64,000 nt of DNA from Eubacterium ventriosum (GTDB lineage: Bacteria > Bacillota > Clostridia > Lachnospirales > Lachnospiraceae), in the NCBI RefSeq assembly GCF_025150745.1, contig NZ_CP102282.1, forward strand, positions 434,001 to 498,000, written 5' to 3'. The notes beneath the pieces are model-generated. The model had not been told where the DNA came from. It ran no database searches and saw only the letters and a program-made list of their open reading frames with translations. This document shows, piece by piece, positions 42,889 through 52,688 of this stretch; position 1 is the first letter of the stretch, and the number at the start of each line of letters is the position of its first letter. A program made the translations under genes and the position numbers.

Positions 42889-44583
42889 CTATCCTAAAAT
42901 TTCTAAAACTTCTTCCTCTGTTACACATGCCATAACTTTATCAGCTAATGCCTTACATTCATCCATTGTGCAATCGGAAATAGTCTTTCTTGTCTTTAAT
43001 ACACTTGTAGCACTTACACTAAATTCATCTAAACCAAATGCTAAAAGAAGTGGGATAAGTTTTGAATCTGCTGCTGCTTCTCCACACATACCTACCATAA
43101 TTCCCTCTTTCTTACCACATTCGATAATACGCTTAATTGCTCTAAGTACTGCCGGATTATATGTTGAATAAAGATATGCAACCTTTGCATTTCCTCTATC
43201 TACTGCCATTGTGTATCCTGTAAGATCGTTTGTACCGATACTAAAGAAAGCTGCTTCTTTTGCAAGAACATCTGCCACCATGCAGGCTGCAGGTGTTTCC
43301 ATCATTACACCAACTTCAATGTTCTTATTGTAAGCTACGCCTTCCTTATCTAATTCAGCCATAATTTCTTTAATCATAGCCTTAACCTGTCTTAATTCAT
43401 CAACACCTGTTACAAGTGGAACCATAATCTTAATCTTTCCAAATGCACTGGCTCTAAGCAAAGCTTTTAACTGAATCTCATAAATATCTTTTCTCTGTAA
43501 GCAATAACGAATAGCTCTAAAACCAAGGAATGGGTTGTCTTCATGTTCCAATCCAAGATATGGAACATCCTTGTCACCACCGATATCAAGTGTTCTGATG
43601 ATAACCGGTTTTCCTTTCATCTTTTCTGCTACTTCCTTATATGCTTCAAACTGTTCTTCTTCTGTAGGCATAGAATCTCTATCCATAAATAAAAATTCTG
43701 TTCTGAAAAGTCCAATACCTTCGCCATCACATTCAACAGCCTTGTTAGCATCTGCAGGTTTTCCAATATTACATACTAATTCAACTTTTACGCCATCCTT
43801 AGTCTGTGAAGGCTTGCCTGCATATTCTTTTAACAATGCCTTTTCATTCTGATAATCGCTGTACATCTTTTTGAACTTTTCAACTGTTTCATCATCAGGA
43901 TTTAAAATAGCTTCTCCACTTGTTCCGTCAAGAACTACCTTATCTCCATTCTTAGCAATACTGCAAATATTTTCAATACTTAATACTGCAGGTACTTCCA
44001 TTGCTCTTGCAAGAATAGCTGAATGAGATGTTCTTCCACCTACTTCCGTAAGAATACCTTCGATGTTCTCCGGATTAATTCCTGCTGTCATAGAAGGTGT
44101 TAAATCTCTTGCTACGATAACTGTTCCTGCGGGTACCTGTGAAATATCAACATCTTCTATTCCCAATAAAATCTTAAGCATTCTTGTCTTAATATCTCTA
44201 AAGTCTGTTGCTCTCTGCTGAAGTAATTCATCAGGAATCTGTGAAAACATTTCTGCTGTCTGTTCTAATACCTGCTCTACAGCCATTTCTGCTGTAATCT
44301 TTTCACTAATAACCAAAGCTGAAATCTGTTCTTCAATCATTGGATCCTGAAGCATCTGGATATGACCTCTTAAAATATCAGCATCCTTCTTTCCTACAGT
44401 AATATCCATTTTTTCAGCCATAACATTTGTATCTGCCACAAACTTTTCAATGGCATTCTGTAATCTTTCAATTTCAGCTCCGGTTTCTTCAACTCTCTTA
44501 GTTTCAATATTAATTTCATGTTCTTCAATTAAAACTACTGTTCCGATACCAATTCCTTCAGATCCTGCTATACCCTTGTACAT
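42889..44583 (-). CDS. ptsI: PTS enzyme I (phosphoenolpyruvate-protein phosphotransferase)
   Basis: The 564-residue product transfers phosphate from PEP to HPr. GGRTSHSAILARAMEVPAVL contains the phosphorylated His; the PEP-binding barrel carries GLFRTEFLFMDR, RTLDIGGDKDVPYL and the Cys motif VGMCGEAAAD. Length is normal. It follows ptsH by 19 bases and ends the PTS operon. Confidence 0.97.
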   Translation of the reverse strand: MYKGIAGSEGIGIGTVVLIEEHEINIETKRVEETGAEIERLQNAIEKFVADTNVMAEKMDITVGKKDADILRGHIQMLQDPMIEEQISALVISEKITAEMAVEQVLEQTAEMFSQIPDELLQQRATDFRDIKTRMLKILLGIEDVDISQVPAGTVIVARDLTPSMTAGINPENIEGILTEVGGRTSHSAILARAMEVPAVLSIENICSIAKNGDKVVLDGTSGEAILNPDDETVEKFKKMYSDYQNEKALLKEYAGKPSQTKDGVKVELVCNIGKPADANKAVECDGEGIGLFRTEFLFMDRDSMPTEEEQFEAYKEVAEKMKGKPVIIRTLDIGGDKDVPYLGLEHEDNPFLGFRAIRYCLQRKDIYEIQLKALLRASAFGKIKIMVPLVTGVDELRQVKAMIKEIMAELDKEGVAYNKNIEVGVMMETPAACMVADVLAKEAAFFSIGTNDLTGYTMAVDRGNAKVAYLYSTYNPAVLRAIKRIIECGKKEGIMVGMCGEAAADSKLIPLLLAFGLDEFSVSATSVLKTRKTISDCTMDECKALADKVMACVTEEEVLEILG

Positions 44584-44602
44584 ATCTCTTACCTCTTATA
44601 AA

Positions 44603-44866
44603 TTATTCACCAAAGTTCTGGCTTGCAAGTTCTTCAACCTTAGCCATTGCTGCTTCTTCATCTTCTCCGTCACATTCAAATGTAATTTCTGCACCTGTCT
44701 TAATACAAGCTGAAATAATGTTGATAAGACTCTTAGCGTTGATTCTCTTATCGCCGAATACGATTGTTACGTCACATACGAATTTTCCCATTTCCTTTGC
44801 TACAACACCTGCTGGTCTCATGTGTAATCCTTCTGAATTTTCGATTGTTAAAGTCTTTGATAACAT
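44603..44866 (-). CDS. ptsH: PTS phosphocarrier protein HPr
   Basis: The 87-residue product has the active-site His in GLHMRPA and the regulatory Ser in NAKSLINIIS, so both PEP-dependent and HPr-kinase phosphorylation are possible. TAGGAGG lies 7 bases before the ATG. It lies between the EIIA gene and ptsI. A second, His-less HPr-like gene is at 58852. Confidence 0.95.
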   Translation of the reverse strand: MLSKTLTIENSEGLHMRPAGVVAKEMGKFVCDVTIVFGDKRINAKSLINIISACIKTGAEITFECDGEDEEAAMAKVEELASQNFGE

Positions 44867-44904
44867 TTTTTAATCCTCCTAAATAATAAAATTTTTAATA
44901 TTTT

Positions 44905-45348
44905 CTATAATGCTTCAAGCAGTGAAACTATTTCTTCAGGTTTCTTAGCCTCAACAAGTTTCTCGCGAAAGTCATCATAAATAACTTTTCTAAACAGTGA
45001 TGCCAAAATCTCCAAATGTCTGTTTCCTGCTGCAGGTGATGGAACGCCAATCATAAATATAATGCTGACTTCTTCCTTTCCATCCCAAACAATTGGTTTC
45101 TTAAGATGTGCAAAAGCCAAGGTTTCGTACTTTACGCCTTCTGACTTTGCATGAGGTGTTGCAACTGAAAATCCTACTGCTGTTCCTGACACTTTTTCTC
45201 TCTGTAGCACATCTGCCACATATGTTTCCTTATCAATCAGTCTGTCATTCTGTTCCATGACATCTGCCATCTTTCTAATAACTTCTTCTGAACTGTCTGC
45301 CTCTAAATCAAACATAACAAAATCGTTATCAATAAGTTTTTCAGCCAA
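44905..45348 (-). CDS. PTS EIIA component, fructose/mannitol type
   Basis: The start is placed at TTG 45348 (MAEKLIDNDF), 7 bases after AAAGGAGG; an ATG 45 bases further upstream has no binding site. The product has 147 residues. Its EIIA type 2 fold carries the phosphorylated His in FSVATPHAKSEGV. It accepts phosphate from HPr. No EIIB or EIIC is nearby, so it could serve a distant permease or act as a regulator, as PtsN does. Confidence 0.87.
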   Translation of the reverse strand: MAEKLIDNDFVMFDLEADSSEEVIRKMADVMEQNDRLIDKETYVADVLQREKVSGTAVGFSVATPHAKSEGVKYETLAFAHLKKPIVWDGKEEVSIIFMIGVPSPAAGNRHLEILASLFRKVIYDDFREKLVEAKKPEEIVSLLEAL

Positions 45349-45506
45349 AACCTTGCCTCCTTTTCTTAAATTACCACTTTCCTGTGTTTTCATTCTATAT
45401 TGTTATAAATTTTTTTTCAATTTCTCCAAAAAAAGAAAATTGCACTAAACTTAGTGCAATTTCCATCAAGCCTTTTAATTATAAAGGTTGTATCGTTTTT
45501 ATATTT

Positions 45507-47465
45507 TTACTCCCAAGACAATTCTTCTTTTAGAATTTTCTCCATTTCTCTAATATCCGATGATTTTCTTATTCTAGCAATCTTATCACCAGATCCCAAA
45601 AGTCTTGCAAAATCATGGAAGAATGCCTTAGTGCTTCCAATATTGTCGAAATTAATTGCCAATACAAATATTGTATCAACCATCTTTCCCCCCCAATTAA
45701 TAGGATGTGCCAGTCGTACAACAAATACCTTAGGCTTTATAACATTATCAGGAGTTCCGTGTGGTATTGCCACGCCGTTACCTATTGCCGTAGGTTCAAT
45801 CTTCTCTCTTTTCATTACGTCATCAAAGAAATCTTTGTTAACATAACCTCCGTTATAAAGCTTTTTGCATGCTTCCTTTAAGATTTTTTCTTTATCTAAT
45901 TTTTCATTAACAAAGAGAATATTGTCAATATCTATTAACGAATAAAATCCCTGTTTCTGAAGCTCCGGATGTGAAATTATTTCAAAGCACTTACTCTTTA
46001 TGTTTTTCTCATCCTCTGCACTTATAATCGGTGATATATGAACCACCTTGTCTTCATATTCAAAAGAAGAAATCGTAGATAAAACTATGTCACAATCATA
46101 CTGGTCAATAGTGTCCATTAATTCTGATGACAAAATCGCCACAATCTTTATTTCTTCTATTCTGCTTTCAATCTTTCTGGCAACAATTGTTGATGCAGCA
46201 ATTCCGCTTGTTCCAAGAATAACAGCCCTGATTGTTTTTACATTTCTGTGAAGTGCCCCACCTACAAACAAGGCAAGAAACGATATTTCATGATCTGTTG
46301 GTATTGCTCCACAATATTTTTCATAAAACCTTGTTAACGTAAAACATGTTGCAAATATTCCTGAATACATCTCTCTTATGTCGCCAAGGAATGGGTTTGT
46401 CGCCTCAATTCCGTACCTAGTTCTTATAAGTGATGACGGAACAAAATTCTCCATACTTATTTTTAACAATTCATTAGATGTTAGATCAATATTTAAAATC
46501 TCTGACAGATACTCAAGCATTTCACCTGATATTTTTTTAGCTTTTTCTTCTTTGTCACTGCTTATGGCCTTGTACAAATCAGTATTGCTCTGAACTGACG
46601 CTGACGCCAGAAGAATCTCTATATACTGCTTCTCATATTCGTTAAGATTACACTTGCTTAAACTGCAAAACTTCTCAACAACCTTGTCCACAATGTCAGA
46701 ATATTTAATGTTCTCATCTTCCGGAATTATGTCTTCCGTAATAACATTTCCCATTCTTACCCTGAATAACTGTATGCAAAGATAGTCAGCCAACATTTTA
46801 AATGAATAATCCGTATACGCAATTCCATAGGTTTCTTCAATATAATGAATTACCTCAACAGATTTTTCAAAATTATCCTGACCGAAATTATTAATCCAAA
46901 GTTCCTGGTCTTCCACGCTTATTCTGTTATCAGACGCTTCCCGTATAACTTTATTTCCAATACTGTACTTGCAATAACTCTTCATTGCACGCCTGATTGA
47001 AAATTCATCACCGGTAATAAACACGCCGTGACCTGCAACTCTGTTAATTCGAATATTGTACTTACTGAATTCCTTAAAAATAGAATTAATATCGTCACTA
47101 ATAACTTTCTTACTTACATTTAATTCTTCTGAAAAAAGTGACAATGTGTAAGTATCCCAACCACTTAAGAGAATGTACATAATATAGCTCATTCTCTGCT
47201 CTTTAGACATAACAATCTTCTTATCTCTCTTTAAGTCGGCTACCTGCTTAATCTGCTGGTCAGTAAAATCAGCTACAAAACCAATTCCCGGCTTTCTCTC
47301 CAAAATCATACTATGTTCATTACAAAAATCTGATACTTCCTTAATATACGTTTTTACACTTCGCTCAGAAACACCAAGATATATTGCAAGAGTTTTTGAT
47401 GTTATTGGTGTTCGATTATTCTCTATTAACTTGTCTACAATCTGAAGTCCTCTTTCTGATAACAT
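45507..47465 (-). CDS. PRD-containing transcriptional activator, LicR/MtlR type (BglG family)
   Basis: The 652-residue product is modular: two N-terminal HTH domains (about 1-65 and 90-165), two PTS regulation domains (about 190-400), an EIIB-like domain (about 405-500) and an EIIA domain with the phospho-His in AIPHGTPDNV (about 560). The EIIB-like loop reads ILGTSGIAAS and seems to lack the usual Cys. It should switch on sugar genes according to PTS phosphorylation. manA lies 21 bases upstream and the EIIA gene 114 bases downstream. Confidence 0.88.
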   Translation of the reverse strand: MLSERGLQIVDKLIENNRTPITSKTLAIYLGVSERSVKTYIKEVSDFCNEHSMILERKPGIGFVADFTDQQIKQVADLKRDKKIVMSKEQRMSYIMYILLSGWDTYTLSLFSEELNVSKKVISDDINSIFKEFSKYNIRINRVAGHGVFITGDEFSIRRAMKSYCKYSIGNKVIREASDNRISVEDQELWINNFGQDNFEKSVEVIHYIEETYGIAYTDYSFKMLADYLCIQLFRVRMGNVITEDIIPEDENIKYSDIVDKVVEKFCSLSKCNLNEYEKQYIEILLASASVQSNTDLYKAISSDKEEKAKKISGEMLEYLSEILNIDLTSNELLKISMENFVPSSLIRTRYGIEATNPFLGDIREMYSGIFATCFTLTRFYEKYCGAIPTDHEISFLALFVGGALHRNVKTIRAVILGTSGIAASTIVARKIESRIEEIKIVAILSSELMDTIDQYDCDIVLSTISSFEYEDKVVHISPIISAEDEKNIKSKCFEIISHPELQKQGFYSLIDIDNILFVNEKLDKEKILKEACKKLYNGGYVNKDFFDDVMKREKIEPTAIGNGVAIPHGTPDNVIKPKVFVVRLAHPINWGGKMVDTIFVLAINFDNIGSTKAFFHDFARLLGSGDKIARIRKSSDIREMEKILKEELSWE

Positions 47466-47486
47466 CCGGCGTACCTCTCTATCTTT

Positions 47487-48413
47487 TTAAGCAAAAGATA
47501 CCATCACTGACATATTTCCCTCTAATGTACATTCTTCCATAAGTGATGGGATAATAAAATGATCTCCCTTGCTTATTTCTCTTCCATTAACTTTTCCGTT
47601 ACCTTCAATAACACTTACATTCATAAAGTTCTTGTCCATTTTAAATGTGTACTTTCCGTCTACATCCCATTTCTCCAGTGTATAATATGGACATTTAACT
47701 AAACGTGTACTTGTCATTCCGTCAAAGTTTTTAACTACTCTTTCCTGTTTAAAATCTTCATGAGGAGCTACTATACAATCAATACTCTGCTGAACATGAA
47801 GCTCTCTTGGCTTGCCATTCTGAAGTCTGTCATAATCGTAAACTCTGTATGTTACATCACTACTCTGCTGTGTTTCAATTAAAAGTGTTCCACCTTTAAT
47901 TGCATGAAGACATCCCGGATTAATCTGGAAAAAGTCACCTTTCTTAATTGGAACTTCTCTGATTAATTCATTCCATCTTGCATTATGAATCATATCTGCC
48001 AATTCTTCTTTATCCTTAGCATTATGACCAATAACAATAGTAGCATTCTCTTTACAGTCAAGAATGTACCAGCACTCTGTCTTTCCAAGAGCACCGTTTT
48101 CATGTTCTGCTGCATATTCATTGTTTGGATGAACCTGTATGCTAAGATCATCCTCAGCTCCTAAAATCTTTATTAATAAAGGGAAAACATCCCCTTCCAT
48201 ATTTCCAAATAATTCTCTATGATTTTCCCAGCACCATGAAAGAGTCTTTCCTGCAAACTCCCCATTCATTACTGTACAATCACCATTTTTGTGAGCACTA
48301 ATTCCCCAGCATTCGCCTGCATTGTCACCTGCTTCTTTGTATCCAAAGTCAGAAAGTAATTTTCCGCCCCAAATAGCATCTTTAAATACCGGTTTTAACA
48401 TTAATACATCCAT
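47487..48413 (-). CDS. manA: Mannose-6-phosphate isomerase, class I
   Basis: The 308-residue short-form isomerase interconverts mannose-6-phosphate and fructose-6-phosphate. Zinc ligands are in SIQVHPNNEYA and KTECWYIL, and FFQINPGCLHAIKGGTLLIETQQSSDVTYRVYDY is the conserved cupin segment. It is the first gene of the PTS-regulator group, which suggests that the activator responds to mannose or a related sugar. Confidence 0.94.
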   Translation of the reverse strand: MDVLMLKPVFKDAIWGGKLLSDFGYKEAGDNAGECWGISAHKNGDCTVMNGEFAGKTLSWCWENHRELFGNMEGDVFPLLIKILGAEDDLSIQVHPNNEYAAEHENGALGKTECWYILDCKENATIVIGHNAKDKEELADMIHNARWNELIREVPIKKGDFFQINPGCLHAIKGGTLLIETQQSSDVTYRVYDYDRLQNGKPRELHVQQSIDCIVAPHEDFKQERVVKNFDGMTSTRLVKCPYYTLEKWDVDGKYTFKMDKNFMNVSVIEGNGKVNGREISKGDHFIIPSLMEECTLEGNMSVMVSFA

Positions 48414-48535
48414 TTCAATACCTTACCCTTTCAGTCTTTTTTTCTTTTGTATTTTTTAATTTGTTATTATTCTACTGTACTTATTTTTTCGTACATTCCT
48501 TTTAATTGTACCATATTTTTTTTAAATATCATACA

Positions 48536-48565
48536 TTTACATCAAAAATAATATTCTAGTATAAA
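48536..48565 (+). promoter_or_regulatory. Probable promoter of the DUF885 gene
   Basis: TTTACA (48536-48541) and TATAAA (48560-48565) are separated by 18 bases, 25 bases upstream of the start codon. Confidence 0.5.
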
Positions 48566-48589
48566 GTAATATTTTCCGGATTACAGCTT

Positions 48590-50398
48590 ATGAACTTAAA
48601 AAATCAGTCAAACGCTTCTTTTTTCTTAAAGAAAAAGTATTTAAGATACACAGTTGCTCTTTTAACACTTACCTGTATTCTTTTATTTTCCTATTATTTA
48701 AAAAATAATAATTATTCTAATTTAGATCAAAAACACTCTGGCAACGCTAACAATGATTTTCAAACCTATGCCCAAAATCTTTTTGATGAACAACTTCTTT
48801 CTGATTCGTTAAGTATGCATTTTTATATAAAAACGCCGGATAAAAACATTCGGAATTCTCCTGTTACCTTAGGGGACTTTTCTTATGATTCCATGGTAAA
48901 AAGCCAGCAATACTACATTAATCAAATTAACCTCTTAAAGGATTTTAACTATAAAAAACTGTCCCAAAAAGAACAGCTTACCTATGATGTTTTATTGGAT
49001 TATTTTAGGAATCAACTTGATTACGGAGATCTTTGCCTTTGCAATCCGGTTCTAAGTCCCACCACAGGCATTCAGGCACAGCTTCCAATTCTCTTTGCCG
49101 AGTACACCTTTGCTGACAAAAAAGATATTGATAATTATCTTACTCTTGTCTCACAAATAAATGATTTTTTTAACCAAATATGTGAATTTCAAATATTAAA
49201 AGCAAAGAACAACAGCTTTTTAGGTTCTGAAACCTGTAATCTTGTTATTAAACAATGTACTTCATTTCTAGCAGAAAACAAACCTAAGGACAATCTTTTC
49301 CATACTTCATTTGTCAGCAAAATTTCAAAATGTAAATTTCTTTCCGACAGTGAAAAAAATAATTATATAAATAAAAATTTAGACCTGATTAATTCAAGTG
49401 TTTTTCCGGGATATAACAAAATTATATCCTCTCTTAAAGACTTGCAGAAAAGTGGTTATTGCAAAAATAACAAGGGCATCTGTCATTTAAAAAACGGCAA
49501 AAGCTATTATGAATTTCTTGTAAAAAATTATACCGGAAGTAGCAAATCTGTTCTTGAATTAAAATCAGATATTCAGTCACGGTTAATGAAGGATATGCGA
49601 ACTATGTATTCCATACTTACCGTTAATCCTGAACTTGAAAATATGTTTTACAGCGAAGAACATAATTCCAAAAGTCCCCAAGCTATTTTAAAAGAACTTA
49701 ATTCCAAATACACTGATGATTTTCCTAATATTGGAAACATTAATTACACTGTTAAATACGTAGACGAAAATCTTCAGGATTATTTAAGCCCTGCTTTTTT
49801 TCTGACTCCTGCAATTGATGATACAAACAATAATGTTATTTATATTAATGAAAGTGATGCTTTCAGCAAACAGGATATTTACACCACCCTTGCCCATGAG
49901 GGGATTCCGGGACATATGTACCAATCGGCTTTTTTTCTCCAAACCAATCCCCTTCCCGTCAGACACATTTTAAGCTATGGTGGTTATACGGAAGGTTGGG
50001 CTACGTATGTTGAATTTCTGTCCTATTCCTACGAATATTCCGACCAAAGACTGGCCAAAGCCCTAAGTTGTAGTGCCTCCTATTCCCTGGCACTTTACTC
50101 TCTTTGCGATATTGGCATTAATTATGAAGGCTGGTCTTTTAAGGAAACAAAAGATTTTTTGAAAAATTATAATATTACCGGAGATGATATTTGCAAAAAT
50201 ATTTATCAGACTGTAATCAATGAACCTGCAAACTATTTGCAATATTACGTAGGCTACCTTGAAATAACAGCGTTAAAAGAAAAAGTTCAAAAACAACTTG
50301 GAACTGACTTTAATTTAAAAGATTTTCATAAAAGTTTTCTAACAATCGGACCTGCAGACTTTAAAACCGTTGAAAAATGGATATACACCTTTTACTGA
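48590..50398 (+). CDS. DUF885 family zinc metallopeptidase-like protein, membrane-anchored
   Basis: The 602-residue product has an N-terminal signal anchor (about 20-40: YTVALLTLTCILLFSYYL), a long helical domain, and the metal motif LAHEGIPGHMYQ (about 437-448) with a distal Glu in GGYTEGWATYVE. This is the HExxPGH signature of DUF885 proteins, which are related in fold to M3/M32 peptidases. It is probably an extracellular peptidase. It is monocistronic on the plus strand. The ribosome binding site is weak, so the start is only probable. Confidence 0.83.
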   Translation: MNLKNQSNASFFLKKKYLRYTVALLTLTCILLFSYYLKNNNYSNLDQKHSGNANNDFQTYAQNLFDEQLLSDSLSMHFYIKTPDKNIRNSPVTLGDFSYDSMVKSQQYYINQINLLKDFNYKKLSQKEQLTYDVLLDYFRNQLDYGDLCLCNPVLSPTTGIQAQLPILFAEYTFADKKDIDNYLTLVSQINDFFNQICEFQILKAKNNSFLGSETCNLVIKQCTSFLAENKPKDNLFHTSFVSKISKCKFLSDSEKNNYINKNLDLINSSVFPGYNKIISSLKDLQKSGYCKNNKGICHLKNGKSYYEFLVKNYTGSSKSVLELKSDIQSRLMKDMRTMYSILTVNPELENMFYSEEHNSKSPQAILKELNSKYTDDFPNIGNINYTVKYVDENLQDYLSPAFFLTPAIDDTNNNVIYINESDAFSKQDIYTTLAHEGIPGHMYQSAFFLQTNPLPVRHILSYGGYTEGWATYVEFLSYSYEYSDQRLAKALSCSASYSLALYSLCDIGINYEGWSFKETKDFLKNYNITGDDICKNIYQTVINEPANYLQYYVGYLEITALKEKVQKQLGTDFNLKDFHKSFLTIGPADFKTVEKWIYTFY

Positions 50399-50489
50399 TA
50401 AGGATAACATTGTAAGAGTTGGAAACAGTTCACAATCCGCGTAATCCATTTTTTAATAATGTTTAATAAATTTTTTATTTTACAAAAAT

Positions 50490-50519
50490 CCCGAAATCAA
50501 AGTTATGTCTGATTTCGGG
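50490..50519. terminator. Bidirectional terminator between DUF885 gene and spmB
   Basis: CCCGAAATCA pairs perfectly with TGATTTCGGG around 10 bases, with an A-run before and GTTTTC after. Confidence 0.83.
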
Positions 50520-50530
50520 GTTTTCTTTTA

Positions 50531-51055
50531 CTACAACAATCCTGCTAATATTACACTTGCAACTGTACCTGTTAACGTTGAAATTAATGCTCCTGATAAA
50601 GTCCATCTTGTTTTCGTCACTTTTGCCGCCATAAAATATACTGACATAGTATAAAATACAGTTTCAGTACTACTCATCATTAAAGATACTACGTTTCCTA
50701 TGTACGAATCAGGTCCATACTCCTTAAATATATCAAGAACCATTCCGGTTGCCGCTGAGGATGAGAATATTTTTACTATGGTTACCGGCATTAACTGCCC
50801 CGGAAATCCTATGGGATCAGTAAACTTTCCAAGCACATTGCCTAAATCCGTCATAAAACCTGATTCTCTCAAAACTCCCACTGCCACCATAAGTCCTATT
50901 AGCGTTGGCATAACTTTTATTACCGTTGTAAAACCGTCCTTTGCACCATTTACGAAATCATCATAAACATTTTTCTTTTTTATCATGCCATAACCCACAA
51001 TAAACAGCATTATTGCAGGAATAATCATTGAAGATACTGTTACTATTATCGACAT
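50531..51055 (-). CDS. spmB: Spore maturation protein B
   Basis: The 174-residue membrane protein carries a nucleoside-recognition (Gate) domain: FVNGAKDGFTTVIKVMPTLIGLMVAVGVLRESG, then SSSAATGMVLDIFKEYGPDSYIGN and MSSTETVFYT. SpmA and SpmB help dehydrate the spore core. spmA normally lies directly upstream, but here it is 6.9 kb away at 57919. It is preceded by a terminator at 51130-51160, so it should have its own promoter. Confidence 0.93.
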   Translation of the reverse strand: MSIIVTVSSMIIPAIMLFIVGYGMIKKKNVYDDFVNGAKDGFTTVIKVMPTLIGLMVAVGVLRESGFMTDLGNVLGKFTDPIGFPGQLMPVTIVKIFSSSAATGMVLDIFKEYGPDSYIGNVVSLMMSSTETVFYTMSVYFMAAKVTKTRWTLSGALISTLTGTVASVILAGLL

Positions 51056-51125
51056 AGCAACCTCTTTAATATTTATTACTCTATTTTATGATATAAAAAA
51101 GATACCTATTACTTATCCTAAACCA

Positions 51126-51160
51126 AAAAGAATCCCCACATCATTTCGACATGGAGATTC
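51126..51160 (-). terminator. Terminator after the antiporter gene
   Basis: GAATCTCCA (51152-51160) pairs with TGGGGATTC (51130-51138, one G-U) and TTTTTGG follows on the minus strand. Confidence 0.75.
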
Positions 51161-51177
51161 CTATTATCTCATATTAA

Positions 51178-52518
51178 TTATCTATTTGTTTTTCCGATTT
51201 TTTCTCTCTGCTCGTAATTTTCTACTAACTTACTTGTTGTAGGAACATCAGATGCTGTCTTATTTCCACTCATAAATACAGGTTTCAATACGATAGGCGT
51301 TACAATTGTTGTAACAATAACAACAATAATAACCGGTGCAACAACTGCTGAACTCATAAGTCCGGCTTCAATACCCTTGTTTGCAACGATTAAGGCAACT
51401 TCACCTCTTGAAATCATACCTACACCAATTCTTATACATTGATAATTCTTATAACCACAAACCTTTGCACCAAGTCCACAACCGATAATCTTTGTTACAA
51501 CAGCAATAACAGTTAACAATACTGCAAATACTGCAACTGTCCATCCCATAGACATAACTGCATCACCGTCCACCTTAAGACCAATGCTTGCAAAGAAAAT
51601 AGGGCTTAAGAACATATAACCAATTACATCAAACTTAGATGCAATAAATTGGTCTTCCTGTGTCATTGAAATAATTACACCTGCGAAGAATGCACCTGTA
51701 ATATCTGCTACACCAAAGAAATACTCTGCTGCAAATGACATTAATAAACAAATAACAAATGCCATAATTGCGTGTCTGTGCATTCCTTTTCCGTCTCTCT
51801 GTCTCCACCATTTGAAGAACTTATAAACAATATATCCAAAAATAGCAACAAATACAAAGAACAATGCTATCTTTAATAATACTAACCATAATGGTGCTGA
51901 ATCACCTGCTGTAGCCTTTCCACCACCAAGACTTGTTACAATTGTAAGAACGATAATACCTAAAATATCATCAATAATGGCTGCTCCAAGAATGGCATTT
52001 CCTGATGCTGTTTTCAGTTTTCCCATTTCCTGCAATGTCTCAACTGTGATACTAACTGATGTTGCAGTTAAAACTACACCTACAAACACTGCCTGAATAA
52101 ATAATGAACTATCAGGGCTTGCCTCAATCCAACCTTCTTCTAAGAACCAATATGTAAATGCTCCACCACCTATAAGTGGTGCAATAACACCTAACACTGC
52201 AATAATAAATGATGCTTTTCCACATTTTTTAAGTTCGTTAATGTCTGTTTCAAGACCGGCACAAAACATAAGAACGATAACACCAATTTCAGACAAATGT
52301 TCAATAAAATCTGTCTGGTGTAAAGCCAAATTTTCTAAATGATGTCCTCCAATAACTACACCTGATAACAAATTTCCTAATACTGCAGGTCCAAGTAAAA
52401 GTCCTGCAAGTAAGGCACCTACTACCTGTGGCATTTTGTATCTTTTAGTAAGTAAGCCTAGAAATTTAGTACTCATTAGAATAAGTGCTAATTGCCACAA
52501 ATATCCGTACTCTTCCAT
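51178..52518 (-). CDS. Cation/proton antiporter, CPA2 family
   Basis: The 446-residue product has about twelve membrane helices. GALLAGLLLGPAVLG near the N-terminus, LGAAIIDDILGIIVL with the paired Asp ion site, and DITGAFFAGVIIS are typical of KefB/NapA-like CPA2 exchangers. No TrkA-N domain is attached. It exchanges Na+ or K+ for protons. AAGGAGGAAAAAAC precedes the ATG. The leader carries two hairpins at 52540-52585. Confidence 0.92.
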   Translation of the reverse strand: MEEYGYLWQLALILMSTKFLGLLTKRYKMPQVVGALLAGLLLGPAVLGNLLSGVVIGGHHLENLALHQTDFIEHLSEIGVIVLMFCAGLETDINELKKCGKASFIIAVLGVIAPLIGGGAFTYWFLEEGWIEASPDSSLFIQAVFVGVVLTATSVSITVETLQEMGKLKTASGNAILGAAIIDDILGIIVLTIVTSLGGGKATAGDSAPLWLVLLKIALFFVFVAIFGYIVYKFFKWWRQRDGKGMHRHAIMAFVICLLMSFAAEYFFGVADITGAFFAGVIISMTQEDQFIASKFDVIGYMFLSPIFFASIGLKVDGDAVMSMGWTVAVFAVLLTVIAVVTKIIGCGLGAKVCGYKNYQCIRIGVGMISRGEVALIVANKGIEAGLMSSAVVAPVIIVVIVTTIVTPIVLKPVFMSGNKTASDVPTTSKLVENYEQREKIGKTNR

Positions 52519-52539
52519 TGTTTTTTCCTCCTTAAACTA

Positions 52540-52585
52540 TGTCGGTACAACACACACCGACAGTCTGACTTTTAACTGTCAGACT
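52540..52585 (-). promoter_or_regulatory. Tandem leader hairpins upstream of the antiporter
   Basis: AGTCTGAC/GTCAGACT (52562-52569 with 52578-52585) and TGTCGGT/ACCGACA (52540-52546 with 52556-52562) are adjacent on the transcript strand, sharing one base. No U-run follows the second. This could be a terminator-like separator or a regulatory leader. Confidence 0.45.
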
Positions 52586-52688
52586 CTTTCTTTTATTATA
52601 AAAATATTTTTTCAAACCTGATTCATAATAGCACCATACCCGACCAAATTCAACTTATTTTTTTATTTTTAACACTTATTTAACTTTA

